This document shows positions 1 through 9,320 of a DNA stretch of 64,000 bases, one piece after another. Source of the stretch: Chitinophagaceae bacterium (GTDB lineage Bacteria; Bacteroidota; Bacteroidia; Chitinophagales; Chitinophagaceae). The first letter of the stretch is position 1. Each line of letters begins with the position of its first letter. The stretch spans positions 62,001 to 126,000 of the forward strand of contig JABFRU010000011.1 in assembly GCA_013140985.1 (NCBI GenBank), read 5' to 3'. The position numbers and the translations under genes are program-made. The notes under the pieces were generated by a model. That model saw only the letters and a program-made list of their open reading frames with translations. It had not been told where the DNA came from and did not search any database.

Positions 1-43
1 ACAAGACATTATTGTTAGGGCAATTGATAAAAGCTCATTTAGG

Positions 44-104
44 GCCACCAATTAACACGAAATGACACGAAATCTTTTCGTGAAATTTTGTGTGTGTTCG
101 TGGC
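44..104. repeat. Intergenic imperfect inverted repeat (GCCACcAAttAACACgAAAtgaCACGAAAt / complementary arm)
   Basis: GCCACCAATTAACACGAAATGACACGAAAT pairs with the reverse complement of TTTTCGTGAAATTTTGTGTGTGTTCGTGGC, about 22/30 positions by eye. Confidence 0.75.
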
Positions 105-114
105 AAAACCAAAA

Positions 115-2385
115 ATGAAGAACATAGATTCATATACACATGTCCGCGGCGAATCGGTTTACCTTGATGATATTCCATTACAGGCAGGGACTTTATTTGC
201 CGCAGCTTTTGATTCTCCTATTGCGCATGGTAAGATAAAGTCGTTGGATACAACAGAGGCAGAAAAGTCTGAAGGAGTGGTGAGAATATTTACAGCTAAC
301 GATATTCCCGGCGAGAACCAGATCGGCGGTATCATTCCGGATGAAGAGTTGCTTGCATCAACCCATGTTCACTTTTGCGGGATGCCTATTGCATTGGTCA
401 TTGCTCATTCAGAAGAACAGGCGAGAGCGGCAGTAAAAAAGGTTACCGTTGAGATTGAGAAGTTAGAAATAATTACTGATCCAAGGTTCGCTAAAGAAAA
501 AGGAGAGCTGATCATTCCCCCAAGAACATTTCAAATTGGTGATACTTCCTCTGCATGGAAAGATTGCGAATACATATTTGAAGGAAGCACCGAAACCAAC
601 GGGCAGGAACATTTATATATCGAAACACAAGGCGCTTATGCAGTGCCGCAGGAAAATGGGGCAATAAGAATTTATTCTTCCACACAAGGACCAACAGCCG
701 TACAAAGAACAGCAGCAAGGGTATTGAATGTGGCCATGAATAAAATAGAAGTGGACACCACAAGACTGGGTGGCGGCTTTGGCGGCAAAGAAGACCAGGC
801 CACCACATGGGGTGTGCTGTGTGCACTCGCAGCCTATCATTTAAAGAAACCGGTAAAATATTGTTTGCACCGCATGGAAGATATGCGGATGACAGGCAAG
901 CGGCATCCTTATTCTTCCGATTTTAAAATTGGCCTGGATAAGAATCATAAGATCATTGCTTACGAAGCAACATTTTACCAGAATGCAGGAGCAGCAGCTG
1001 ATCTTTCTCCCGCCGTAATGGAAAGGACTTTGTTCCATTGCAACAATTCTTATTTTATTCCGAATGTAAAAGCAACGGCTTATAGTTGCAGGACACATTT
1101 GCCTCCCAATACAGCGTTCCGTGGTTTTGGTGGCCCGCAGGGAATGTTTGTGATCGAAGCAGCGATTGATAAAGCCGCGGCGGCATTGAATGTTCCGGCA
1201 TCTCTTATTCAGCAAAAGAATTTATTGAAGACCGGCGATGAATTCCCTTATGGCCAAAAAGCAGAAAGCGAAGCCAATGAATGCTGGAACAAGACCAATG
1301 AGGTTTTTAATATTCAGCAATTACAAAAAGAAGTAGCTGATTTCAATGCTACTAATAAATTATATAAAAAAGGAATGGCGATGATGCCGATCTGTTTTGG
1401 CATCTCATTTACCAAAACATTGATGAACCAGGCAAGATCATTAGTACATGTATATACCGACGGCAGTGTAGGCATCAGTACCGGCGCCGTGGAAATGGGA
1501 CAGGGGGTGAATACAAAAATGCTACAGGTAGCTGCAAAGATCTTTTCTATCAGTCCTGATAAAATAAAAGTAAATACGACCAATACGTATCGCATTGCCA
1601 ATACATCACCCACAGCGGCGAGTGCAGCTGCTGACCTGAATGGAAGAGCAACAGAAATTGCCTGTGCAGCAATATTGAAACGTTTGCAACAGGCGGCGGC
1701 TGAAGAATTAAAAATTTCTCCGGATCGCATTGAGATAAAAGATGAATGGATATATGCAAATGGAAAGAAAACGGAATGGGACTGGAAAAAATTAGTACTG
1801 GCGACCTATGTAAAGAGGATCAGCTTATCAGAACTGGCACATTATACTCCGCCCGGCATTCATTTCGATCCTTCTAAAGAAAAAGGTCATCCGTTTGCTT
1901 ATCATGTATATGGCACTTCTATTACTACTGTAACCGTTGATTGTCTCCGTGGCGTTTATGAAATTGATTCGGTGAAAGTGGTGCATGATTTCGGACAGAG
2001 CATGAATACGATGGTGGACATGGGACAATGTGAAGGAGGTATTGTGCAGGGCATTGGCTGGATGACGATGGAGGAAATTGTGTATGATAAAGAAGGTAAA
2101 CTTCGTAGTAATGCATTGAGTACTTATAAGGTCCCGGATATTTATTCTGTACCAAAAGAAATAACGATCCATCCCCTGGAAACACAAAAAGAAAATCTCG
2201 CTGTCTTTCAGAGCAAAGCTGTCGGTGAACCGCCATTGATGTATGGCATCGGCGCTTATTTTGCTTTGCGAAATGCAGTAAAAGCATTTAATCCTTCTGC
2301 TGATATTGCTTATAATGCACCGATGACACCGGAGAAAGTTTTAATGAGTTTATATACTTCCGTACATGATAATATATCCAAATAA
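115..2385 (+). CDS. xdhB: Xanthine dehydrogenase molybdopterin-binding subunit (XdhB-like)
   Basis: Molybdopterin-binding oxidoreductase motifs (RLGGGFGGKE, AFRGFGGPQG, GAVEMGQGVNTK, VGEPPLMYGIGAYFALRNA). Likely start is MKNIDSYTHVRGES at 115; the ORF start at 88 lies inside the upstream inverted repeat. Confidence 0.93.
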   Translation: MKNIDSYTHVRGESVYLDDIPLQAGTLFAAAFDSPIAHGKIKSLDTTEAEKSEGVVRIFTANDIPGENQIGGIIPDEELLASTHVHFCGMPIALVIAHSEEQARAAVKKVTVEIEKLEIITDPRFAKEKGELIIPPRTFQIGDTSSAWKDCEYIFEGSTETNGQEHLYIETQGAYAVPQENGAIRIYSSTQGPTAVQRTAARVLNVAMNKIEVDTTRLGGGFGGKEDQATTWGVLCALAAYHLKKPVKYCLHRMEDMRMTGKRHPYSSDFKIGLDKNHKIIAYEATFYQNAGAAADLSPAVMERTLFHCNNSYFIPNVKATAYSCRTHLPPNTAFRGFGGPQGMFVIEAAIDKAAAALNVPASLIQQKNLLKTGDEFPYGQKAESEANECWNKTNEVFNIQQLQKEVADFNATNKLYKKGMAMMPICFGISFTKTLMNQARSLVHVYTDGSVGISTGAVEMGQGVNTKMLQVAAKIFSISPDKIKVNTTNTYRIANTSPTAASAAADLNGRATEIACAAILKRLQQAAAEELKISPDRIEIKDEWIYANGKKTEWDWKKLVLATYVKRISLSELAHYTPPGIHFDPSKEKGHPFAYHVYGTSITTVTVDCLRGVYEIDSVKVVHDFGQSMNTMVDMGQCEGGIVQGIGWMTMEEIVYDKEGKLRSNALSTYKVPDIYSVPKEITIHPLETQKENLAVFQSKAVGEPPLMYGIGAYFALRNAVKAFNPSADIAYNAPMTPEKVLMSLYTSVHDNISK

Positions 2386-2917
2386 AATAAGCAATAAATA
2401 CGTTACAATAACCGCTATTGCAGTATTCAGTTCCTGGGTGCTGCATGAATTTTCTCATTGGGCTACAGGCACAGCCTTAGGCTATAAAATGGGCATGTCG
2501 CTTAATAAAACATTTCTTGCAAACGGCTCTTTCAACAGTTCTGCCGATTATCAACTGGTAAGCTCTGCAGGACCCGCATTTACCATATTACAGGCATTAC
2601 TTATTTTTTTGCTGATGAAAAAATACAGGAATTATTTACTGTATCCCTTTTTACTTACCTGCTTCTATATGCGGCTGTTTGCAACAGTCATCAGTTTCAG
2701 GCGCTATAATGACGAAGCAAGGATCAGCGACTTTTTTGGTATCGGGGCTTTTACACTACCTGTAATCGTTAGCGTCTTACTTTTCTTATTGGTATTTAAA
2801 ACATCAAAAGATTATGGATTCAGTCTTCGTTTTAATTTAACGACATTGGTCCTGGTAATACTTTTCAGCACTATAATAATATTGACAGATCAGTTTTTGC
2901 ATGTTCGTTTACTATAA
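2366..2917 (+). CDS. Small polytopic membrane protein with HExxH motif (M50-like putative metallopeptidase)
   Basis: WVLHEFSHWATG (HExxH) plus several hydrophobic segments; overlaps the xdhB 3' end by 20 nt and abuts xdhC. Confidence 0.6.
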   Translation: MIIYPNKISNKYVTITAIAVFSSWVLHEFSHWATGTALGYKMGMSLNKTFLANGSFNSSADYQLVSSAGPAFTILQALLIFLLMKKYRNYLLYPFLLTCFYMRLFATVISFRRYNDEARISDFFGIGAFTLPVIVSVLLFLLVFKTSKDYGFSLRFNLTTLVLVILFSTIIILTDQFLHVRLL

Positions 2918-3886
2918 ATGAAATCTCTTTTAACCTGGAAATTAATTGACAAAAGCCTGGAAAAAAAAATTCCAGTGATCCTGCTTTATGTTTTAGAAAG
3001 CAAAGGCAGCAGTCCGGGCAGACAAGGTTTCTTTATGACTGTAAACGCAAAAGGAGAGATGGAGGGTTCGATCGGTGGCGGTATTATGGAGCACAAGTTT
3101 GTGGAAATGGCCAAGGAAAGGCTCAGGGTACAAGGAGGCAAAGCACAAGAGTTAAGAAGGCAGATACATGATAAATCATCGGCAACTAATCAAAGCGGAA
3201 TGATCTGTTCGGGAGAGCAAACGATCCTGTTATATCCTGTTCAACAAAAAGATGCCGGCACAGTAAAGACCATTATTTATTCATTGGAACAAAATAAAAA
3301 TGGAACGCTGATCCTTTCTCCACCAGGACTTCAATTTGAAAATAATATCCTGCCAAAAGATTTTGAATATGATTTTCAATCGGAAGAAAATTGGTCATAT
3401 AAAGAAAGGACGGGGTATAAAAACAAACTCTTCATCATCGGCGGTGGTCATTGTGCATTGGCGTTTTCAAAACTGATGGCGGGAATGGATTTTTATATCA
3501 CCCTGTATGAAGAAAGGGAAGGGCTGAATACTGTTCTGCAAAATGAATTTGCCCAAGAGGTAAATATCGTTGATGATTATACAGCATTATCAAATCTTAT
3601 TCCTTCGGGACCCAATCAATATGTTGTGATCATGACCTTTGGTTATCGTTCGGATGATATTGCCCTGCGGGCATTGCTCAATAAGCAATTCAATTATTTT
3701 GGTGTGCTGGGAAGCAAAACAAAAATGGAAAAGCTATTTGCTGAATACCGCAACGATGGAATTACAGAAGAATTGCTGCAACGAATTCATACTCCCATCG
3801 GTCTTGCCATCAACAGCCAGACACCGGAAGAGATCGCTGTGAGTATTGCAGCGGAGATCATCAAAGTCAAGAACACGATTGACTAA
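2918..3886 (+). CDS. XdhC/CoxI family protein
   Basis: ESKGSSPGRQGFFMTV, GGGIMEHKFV, LFIIGGGHCALAFSKLM, GVLGSKTK; IHTPIGLAI C-terminus typical of XdhC family. Confidence 0.9.
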   Translation: MKSLLTWKLIDKSLEKKIPVILLYVLESKGSSPGRQGFFMTVNAKGEMEGSIGGGIMEHKFVEMAKERLRVQGGKAQELRRQIHDKSSATNQSGMICSGEQTILLYPVQQKDAGTVKTIIYSLEQNKNGTLILSPPGLQFENNILPKDFEYDFQSEENWSYKERTGYKNKLFIIGGGHCALAFSKLMAGMDFYITLYEEREGLNTVLQNEFAQEVNIVDDYTALSNLIPSGPNQYVVIMTFGYRSDDIALRALLNKQFNYFGVLGSKTKMEKLFAEYRNDGITEELLQRIHTPIGLAINSQTPEEIAVSIAAEIIKVKNTID

Positions 3887-3892
3887 AAAAAT

Positions 3893-4492
3893 ATGCTTAG
3901 TATGAAAAATCTATCTCTCATCTTTTTCTTTCTTCCTGTCCTTGCTAATGCACAGCGACAATATACTTCTGCTGAATTAAAGGACGGGAAGTTCAAAGAC
4001 GACAGCAGCTTTATTTATACGCTTCCCTTTGAAGAAAATAAAAAGATTTTCCTGGTGCAGGGTTATGAGAGTATGTTCAGCCACAAAGGATCAAAAGCAT
4101 TGGATTTTAAAGTAAAGACGGGTACCAATGTATGTGCAGCGAGGGGAGGTGTAGTGATCGCTATGAGAAAAGATTCTGACAAGAGGGGATTGAAAGAAGA
4201 GAACCTGTCAGATGGTAATTATATTTTTATAGAACATGACGATAAGTCGGTGGCCAATTACTGGCATTTTCAAAAAGATGGTGTGCTGGTCAACGTTGGT
4301 GATACGGTAACAACAGGGCAGATCATCGGGTTGAGTGGTAATACAGGTTATTCTGCTTTTCCTCATTTACATTTTGAAGTACAGGGCTATGATGCTACCG
4401 GCAATTATGTACAATTGCCAACAAGATTTTATACGCAGCGTGGCATTATTTATTTAAGGCCCGGAAAATTCTATAAGACCATTTATCATTAA
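3893..4492 (+). CDS. M23 family metallopeptidase (secreted)
   Basis: Signal peptide; HKGSKALDF, GLSGNTGYSAFPHLHFEVQ (HxH). Confidence 0.88.
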   Translation: MLSMKNLSLIFFFLPVLANAQRQYTSAELKDGKFKDDSSFIYTLPFEENKKIFLVQGYESMFSHKGSKALDFKVKTGTNVCAARGGVVIAMRKDSDKRGLKEENLSDGNYIFIEHDDKSVANYWHFQKDGVLVNVGDTVTTGQIIGLSGNTGYSAFPHLHFEVQGYDATGNYVQLPTRFYTQRGIIYLRPGKFYKTIYH

Positions 4493-4546
4493 TCGGTTTG
4501 TGTGACCGCATCATTTTGTTAACTTACCCGTTCTAAAATATCCACC

Positions 4547-5068
4547 ATGATCGCTGTCTATATTTTTATCGGGCTTGTTGTTATTATTTTATTGATCTCT
4601 TTCCTCATGCCTAAAACATATAATGTAGAAAGGTCCATTGTTATTAAAAGACCGGCAGAGGAAGTAAAAAGATATGTGGGTGATTTCAATTACTATGCTG
4701 CATGGAATCCGTGGCAGAAAATGGAACCTGCCTCAGTAAAGACTATTTCCGGAATGCCGCATTCACCGGGACATAAATATGAATGGAAAGGAAAAAAGAT
4801 CGGCGTCGGAAGCCTGACCATGAAAAACATGGATGACAAACATATTCATATTGATCTTGAATTTTTAAAGCCCTGGAAAGCAAAAGCCAAAGACAACTGG
4901 TTGTTTGAGTCGTGGGGCGATGGCAGTGAAACAAAAGTTACCTGGCAAAACAGCGGTGAACTTCCCTGGCCGATAGCAAGACTGATGGGACCAATGATCA
5001 GTAAAAACCTGAATCACCAGTTTGGTACTGGGCTGGAGAACCTGAAGAATATGTGTGAGGGCGGTTGA
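4547..5068 (+). CDS. SRPBCC family protein (polyketide cyclase-like)
   Basis: N-terminal TM helix then VERSIVIKRPAEEVKRYVGDFNYYAAWNPW; SRPBCC pattern. Confidence 0.82.
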   Translation: MIAVYIFIGLVVIILLISFLMPKTYNVERSIVIKRPAEEVKRYVGDFNYYAAWNPWQKMEPASVKTISGMPHSPGHKYEWKGKKIGVGSLTMKNMDDKHIHIDLEFLKPWKAKAKDNWLFESWGDGSETKVTWQNSGELPWPIARLMGPMISKNLNHQFGTGLENLKNMCEGG

Positions 5069-5092
5069 CATGTTAACATATGAACTTTTCAA

Positions 5093-5455
5093 CTATATCT
5101 TCTGCAATTGCTCCCTTGTCAACTCACTTCCCTGAACATTACCTGTATTCAACGTTGACGCCGGTTCAAATAATAATATCTCTACCTCTTCTTTTGCCAC
5201 CGGCTTGTGTTTAATTCCTCTTGGCATAATAATGAACTCTCCTTCATTTATTGTAATGATCTTATCCCGCATATGCATATCAAAACTTCCTTTTACCACA
5301 TAGAATAATTCGTCTTCATTATCATGATGATGCCAGATGAATTCCCCTTTGAATTTTACAAGCTTTACCTGCTGGCCATTTAACTCGCCGGCAATACGGG
5401 GATTGAAATGATCGCTGAAGGCTGAGAATTTCTCAGCAAGGTTTACCTTATCCAT
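5093..5455 (-). CDS. Cupin domain protein
   Basis: GEFIWHHHDNEDELFYVVKGSFDMHMRD ... EFIIMPRGIKHKP. Confidence 0.88.
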   Translation of the reverse strand: MDKVNLAEKFSAFSDHFNPRIAGELNGQQVKLVKFKGEFIWHHHDNEDELFYVVKGSFDMHMRDKIITINEGEFIIMPRGIKHKPVAKEEVEILLFEPASTLNTGNVQGSELTREQLQKI

Positions 5456-5556
5456 TGAAATCCGTTTTAAGAATCATAAGATACGCTGCTTTTCTTTTGC
5501 AAAGAATTAATCATTTATAAAGATGTGAATTTTATCAATGGCTTATTTTTACAAGA

Positions 5557-6156
5557 ATGAAAAACGCCTGGATACTATTTATCATATTCATTTCTGCCTG
5601 CTCAGTTAGTAAGGATCCTATGCGTACATATATAAAGAAATTACAGAAAGGAGAGGTCAAAGAAGACACCAGCTTTGTATATATGCTGCCTTATGAACAG
5701 GGAACTTCTCCTTTTATTGTGCAGGGATATTTTGGTCCTTTCTCACACAAAAACAGGGCGGCGATCGATTTTAAAATGAAAAGAGGGACAAAGATCGTTG
5801 CTGCAAGAGATGGTGTAGTGACCAGAGTAAAAGAAGACAGTGACAGGGGTGGATGGAATAAAAAATACCGTAGCGACGGCAATAATATAGTGATAACACA
5901 TGCAGATGGTTCCCGTGCCGGTTATTGGCACTTACAACAAAATGGCGCATTGGTAAATGTGGGTGATACGGTGAAGCAGGGACAAGTGATTGCCTTGAGT
6001 GGCAAAACCGGTTATGCTGCTATCCCGCATCTTCATTTTATAGTATGGAAATCCCAGCGGGGAAGCTGGCAACAGGTGGCTACAAGGTTCAACACTTCCA
6101 AAGGCATCCGGTATCTTAAAGGCTGGAAAAAATACAAAAGGCCGGCAGAGCAATAG
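5557..6156 (+). CDS. M23 family metallopeptidase (lipoprotein-like), paralog of the 3893..4492 gene
   Basis: Near-collinear similarity: DTSFVYMLPYEQ, NVGDTVKQGQVIALSGKTGYAAIPHLHF; lipobox-like ISACS. Confidence 0.87.
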   Translation: MKNAWILFIIFISACSVSKDPMRTYIKKLQKGEVKEDTSFVYMLPYEQGTSPFIVQGYFGPFSHKNRAAIDFKMKRGTKIVAARDGVVTRVKEDSDRGGWNKKYRSDGNNIVITHADGSRAGYWHLQQNGALVNVGDTVKQGQVIALSGKTGYAAIPHLHFIVWKSQRGSWQQVATRFNTSKGIRYLKGWKKYKRPAEQ

Positions 6157-6181
6157 TGTCTTCATTTGAAAAATAAAGGCC

Positions 6182-6254
6182 TCCCACAAAGGCACAAAAA
6201 CCACAAATGGTTTGATCAATAGAAATCCTTTGTGTTCTCCGTGGGCTTTGTGGG
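6182..6254. repeat. Solo palindromic element, ACAAAGGCACA/TGTGGGCTTTGTGGGA family
   Basis: TCCCACAAAGGCACAAAAACCACAAATGG ... CCTTTGTGTTCTCCGTGGGCTTTGTGGGA form imperfect inverted arms. Confidence 0.75.
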
Positions 6255-6328
6255 AAATTTTTTTGGAAACTAAATTGAAACTGATACACTACGGACAGAG
6301 TAGTTATTTTTGGTGAAAATAATATTCA

Positions 6329-6952
6329 TTGCCCGATTTCTTCAACCAGCTTGTCACCGATCTTGAACATTCTTCATGGCCTGAAAGAATAGCTGTCATT
6401 GCCGGCATTGCCAGTGTGTGGTTTAGCCGCAAGGAGAATATCCTTGTTTATCCTGTCGGTCTTATCAATACCATTATATATGTATGGCTTAGTTTTAAAG
6501 GAGATCTTCTTGGCGAAGCAGCTGTCAATTTCTATTATACAGTAATGAGTATTTACGGTTGGATATTATGGACCAAAAGAGATCAGCAGCAACATCATAT
6601 TGTGCATATTAGTTTTTCTGATAAGCGATGGTGGATATGGCAACTATTATTCTTTACCGCATTTTATATCGTTATTTTTTTTTCATTGACCTGGTTAAAA
6701 AAAGATTTTGCCCCCGGCGCTATTCCCTGGGCTGATGCTTTTGCTTCTGCCACTGCATTTACAGGTATGTGGCTTATGACAAAGAAAAAAGTAGAGAGCT
6801 GGTATTGGTGGATCGCAACAAATATTGCTTCTATCCCCTTATATTATGTAAAAGATTATGCGTTGACAAGTGTGTATTATGTTGTGTTATTAATAATGGC
6901 AGTTTTTGGTTTACAGGAATGGACGAAAAAAGCAAAAAGACGTCATGCTTAA
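6329..6952 (+). CDS. pnuC: Nicotinamide riboside transporter PnuC family
   Basis: Polytopic; YPVGLINTIIYVWLSFKGDLLGEAAVNFYYTVMSIYGWILW. TTG start. Confidence 0.9.
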   Translation: MPDFFNQLVTDLEHSSWPERIAVIAGIASVWFSRKENILVYPVGLINTIIYVWLSFKGDLLGEAAVNFYYTVMSIYGWILWTKRDQQQHHIVHISFSDKRWWIWQLLFFTAFYIVIFFSLTWLKKDFAPGAIPWADAFASATAFTGMWLMTKKKVESWYWWIATNIASIPLYYVKDYALTSVYYVVLLIMAVFGLQEWTKKAKRRHA

Positions 6953-7535
6953 AAAGATCGTCATCATAGGACCCGAAAGCACCGGCAAAAGCACTTTATG
7001 TGAACAGCTGGCTCAACACTACGATACAATCTGGTGCCCTGAATTTGCAAGAGAATATTTATTGACCAACGGAACCAACTATTCGTATGATGATCTTATA
7101 ATCATTGCTAAAGGACAGCTGGCCCTGGAAGATGAATATGCAACAATGACCGTGAATCGTCATTCGTCATTCGTCAATAGCGAGACTCCAAAAAATTCAC
7201 GATTGGCGATTGACGATTCACGACCCCTCTTTATCGACACCGATATGTATGTAATGAAAGTGTGGTGTGAATTTGTTTTTGGAAAATGCCACCGTTTTGT
7301 TTTGGATAAAATTATAGAAAGAAAATACGACCTCTACCTGTTATGCAATACCGATCTGCCCTGGACAAAAGATGAGTTGCGGGAATATCCAGACATTGAA
7401 TCAAGAGATAGGTTATTTAATATGTACAAAGACATTATGATGAACCAGGCAGTTCCCTGGGTGGAAATAAGTGGTAACAACAATGAAAGATTACAAAAAG
7501 CAATTGACACTATTGATTCATTACCGAAAAACTAA
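6945..7535 (+). CDS. NadR-like nicotinamide ribose/nucleotide kinase (AAA family ATPase)
   Basis: MLKKIVIIGPESTGKSTL Walker A; FAREYL; FIDTDMYVMKVWCEFVF; LYLLCNTDLPWTKDELREYP. ATG overlaps the pnuC stop; contains an in-frame palindromic insertion. Confidence 0.85.
   Translation: MLKKIVIIGPESTGKSTLCEQLAQHYDTIWCPEFAREYLLTNGTNYSYDDLIIIAKGQLALEDEYATMTVNRHSSFVNSETPKNSRLAIDDSRPLFIDTDMYVMKVWCEFVFGKCHRFVLDKIIERKYDLYLLCNTDLPWTKDELREYPDIESRDRLFNMYKDIMMNQAVPWVEISGNNNERLQKAIDTIDSLPKN
7151..7222. repeat. In-frame palindromic insertion inside the nadR-like CDS
   Basis: Perfect 12-bp inverted arms CGTGAATCGTCA (7151-7162) and TGACGATTCACG (7211-7222), with ATTCGTCATTCGTCAAT word repeats inside; encodes about 24 aa (VNRHSSFVNSETPKNSRLAIDDSR). 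Confidence 0.85.
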
Positions 7536-7557
7536 TTGTCATTATTTTCGCTGATAC

Positions 7558-9228
7558 ATGAAAGCTTTTCTCCAAAAAAACCATCGCCTCTTATTTTACG
7601 GCATGTGGCTGCTATTGGGAATTTTCCAGGCGGGCTTAACTGAATTGCAGGATGATGAAGCGTATTACTGGGTCTTCTCCAAATACCTTGACCTCGGCTA
7701 TTTCGATCACCCGCCGATGACGGCACTGCTGGTGAAAATGGGTTATACTATTTTTCCCAATGAACTGGGCGTCCGGTTATTTCCTTTATTGCTGAATGTT
7801 CTTTCGCTTGTCATTATTGAAAAGCTTACGGACAAAAAGAACCCTCTTCTTTTTTATGGCATTGCATTATCATTGGCCATATTGCAAATAAGTGGGTTCA
7901 CTGCTGTGCCGGATATTCCATTGATCTTTTTTACTGCGCTGTTCTTTTTATGCTATAAACGGTTTACAAAAAATTCTTCTTTACAAAATGGCCTTTTACT
8001 CGGTCTTTCGATTGCTTTGCTCTTTTATACAAAGTACCATGCTGTATTAATAGTCCTCTTTACGCTGTTGTCAAATATTAAATTGTTCAAAAAGCCGCAG
8101 CTGTATGTGGCGGGTTTGCTTGCATTTTTGTTATTTGTTCCTCATTTATTATGGCAATGGGAACATAACTGGATCAGCTTCCGCTATCATTTGTTTGAGA
8201 GTAATGTAAATGCTTATAAATTTTCTTTTACTGCTGAATATTTATTTGGTCAGCTGATATTGGCCGGACCCATCGCAGGTTTCATTTTACTACCCGCTGC
8301 TTTCTTATACAAAACCAAGAATGAAACAGAAAGAGCATTGAAGTTTACAATGACTGGCATCTATATTTTCTTTTTTCTGAGTTCATTCAGGGGAAAGGTA
8401 GAAGCTAACTGGACATCACCTGCTATTGTTTCATTGATCGTTCTGTCACATCAATATTTACAGGAGGTGTTCAGGTGGCAAAGACTGTTGTTCAAATTAT
8501 TGCCTATCACACTTTTTATAGTCCTGTTTGCAAGAATTGTAATGATAGAAGACATTTTGCCGGTAAAACAGATCAAAAAACGATACCATGCCTGGAAAGA
8601 GTGGCCGGCCATTATGAAAGAAAGAACAAAAGGGTTGCCGATCGTTTTCAGTAATTCTTACCAACGGGCCAGCAAGTATTGGTTCTATTCCGGGCAAATG
8701 ACATTATCGCAAAACCTATACAAAGAAAGAAGGAACAACTATAATTTCTGGCCGATAGAAGAAAAATTAATTGGCAAGCCGGTTTACTTTTTGGATATCT
8801 ATGACCTGCAACGTTTTCCTGACTCATTGAAAACACCGATCGGGTATGTTGGATACAAGTACGATTCTTCTTTCAACTCTTTTCAAACACTCAGCATCAA
8901 AACATCATTAAATAGCTATACAACCAAAGAAAAAGACTCTTTACAATTGAATTGCTCGGCTTTAATGACCCGTATGCAAATTGGTTACTTATGGGAACAC
9001 CCCGGTATTCCTCATACAATAACATTGGTCATCTTTCAAAAAAGAAAAGTTGTTGCTGAAAAAAAATTGACTTTAACACTTGATCAATTAGCTCATCGTC
9101 TGAATGATATTTACTTATCCATTAAACCCGATCTTCCTAAAGGAATTTATCAAATGATGTTTTCCATTGCTGTGTCAGGTTACAATTCTACACATAACAG
9201 CGAAAAAATAAAATTAATCGTTGAATAA
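7558..9228 (+). CDS. ArnT/PMT-like glycosyltransferase family 39 membrane protein
   Basis: DDEAYYWVFSKYLDLGYFDHPPMTALLVKMGYTIFPNELGVRL; multiple TM helices. Confidence 0.88.
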   Translation: MKAFLQKNHRLLFYGMWLLLGIFQAGLTELQDDEAYYWVFSKYLDLGYFDHPPMTALLVKMGYTIFPNELGVRLFPLLLNVLSLVIIEKLTDKKNPLLFYGIALSLAILQISGFTAVPDIPLIFFTALFFLCYKRFTKNSSLQNGLLLGLSIALLFYTKYHAVLIVLFTLLSNIKLFKKPQLYVAGLLAFLLFVPHLLWQWEHNWISFRYHLFESNVNAYKFSFTAEYLFGQLILAGPIAGFILLPAAFLYKTKNETERALKFTMTGIYIFFFLSSFRGKVEANWTSPAIVSLIVLSHQYLQEVFRWQRLLFKLLPITLFIVLFARIVMIEDILPVKQIKKRYHAWKEWPAIMKERTKGLPIVFSNSYQRASKYWFYSGQMTLSQNLYKERRNNYNFWPIEEKLIGKPVYFLDIYDLQRFPDSLKTPIGYVGYKYDSSFNSFQTLSIKTSLNSYTTKEKDSLQLNCSALMTRMQIGYLWEHPGIPHTITLVIFQKRKVVAEKKLTLTLDQLAHRLNDIYLSIKPDLPKGIYQMMFSIAVSGYNSTHNSEKIKLIVE

Positions 9229-9306
9229 AATGTCGCCCCTACAGGGCTGGTTGCCTTAAACAAAATTTCCTTCTACCAATATGTCGCCTCTACGAGGCTT
9301 GGGCCA
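9229..9306. repeat. Two copies of a small TGTCGCC-CTAC-GGCT hairpin repeat
   Basis: AATGTCGCCCCTACAGGGCTGGT (9229..) and ATATGTCGCCTCTACGAGGCTTGG (9280..), each a short hairpin. Confidence 0.7.
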
Positions 9307-9320
9307 TCACAATCTTAAAC

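Noticed and set aside
88-114. ORF-track start of xdhB at 88
   Set aside because: The MCVFVAKPK extension is encoded partly by the inverted repeat; homology-like sequence begins at MKNIDSYTH (115).
512-2287. Minus-strand ORFs inside xdhB and similar antisense ORFs elsewhere
   Set aside because: No recognisable domains or start context; fully overlapped by strongly supported genes.
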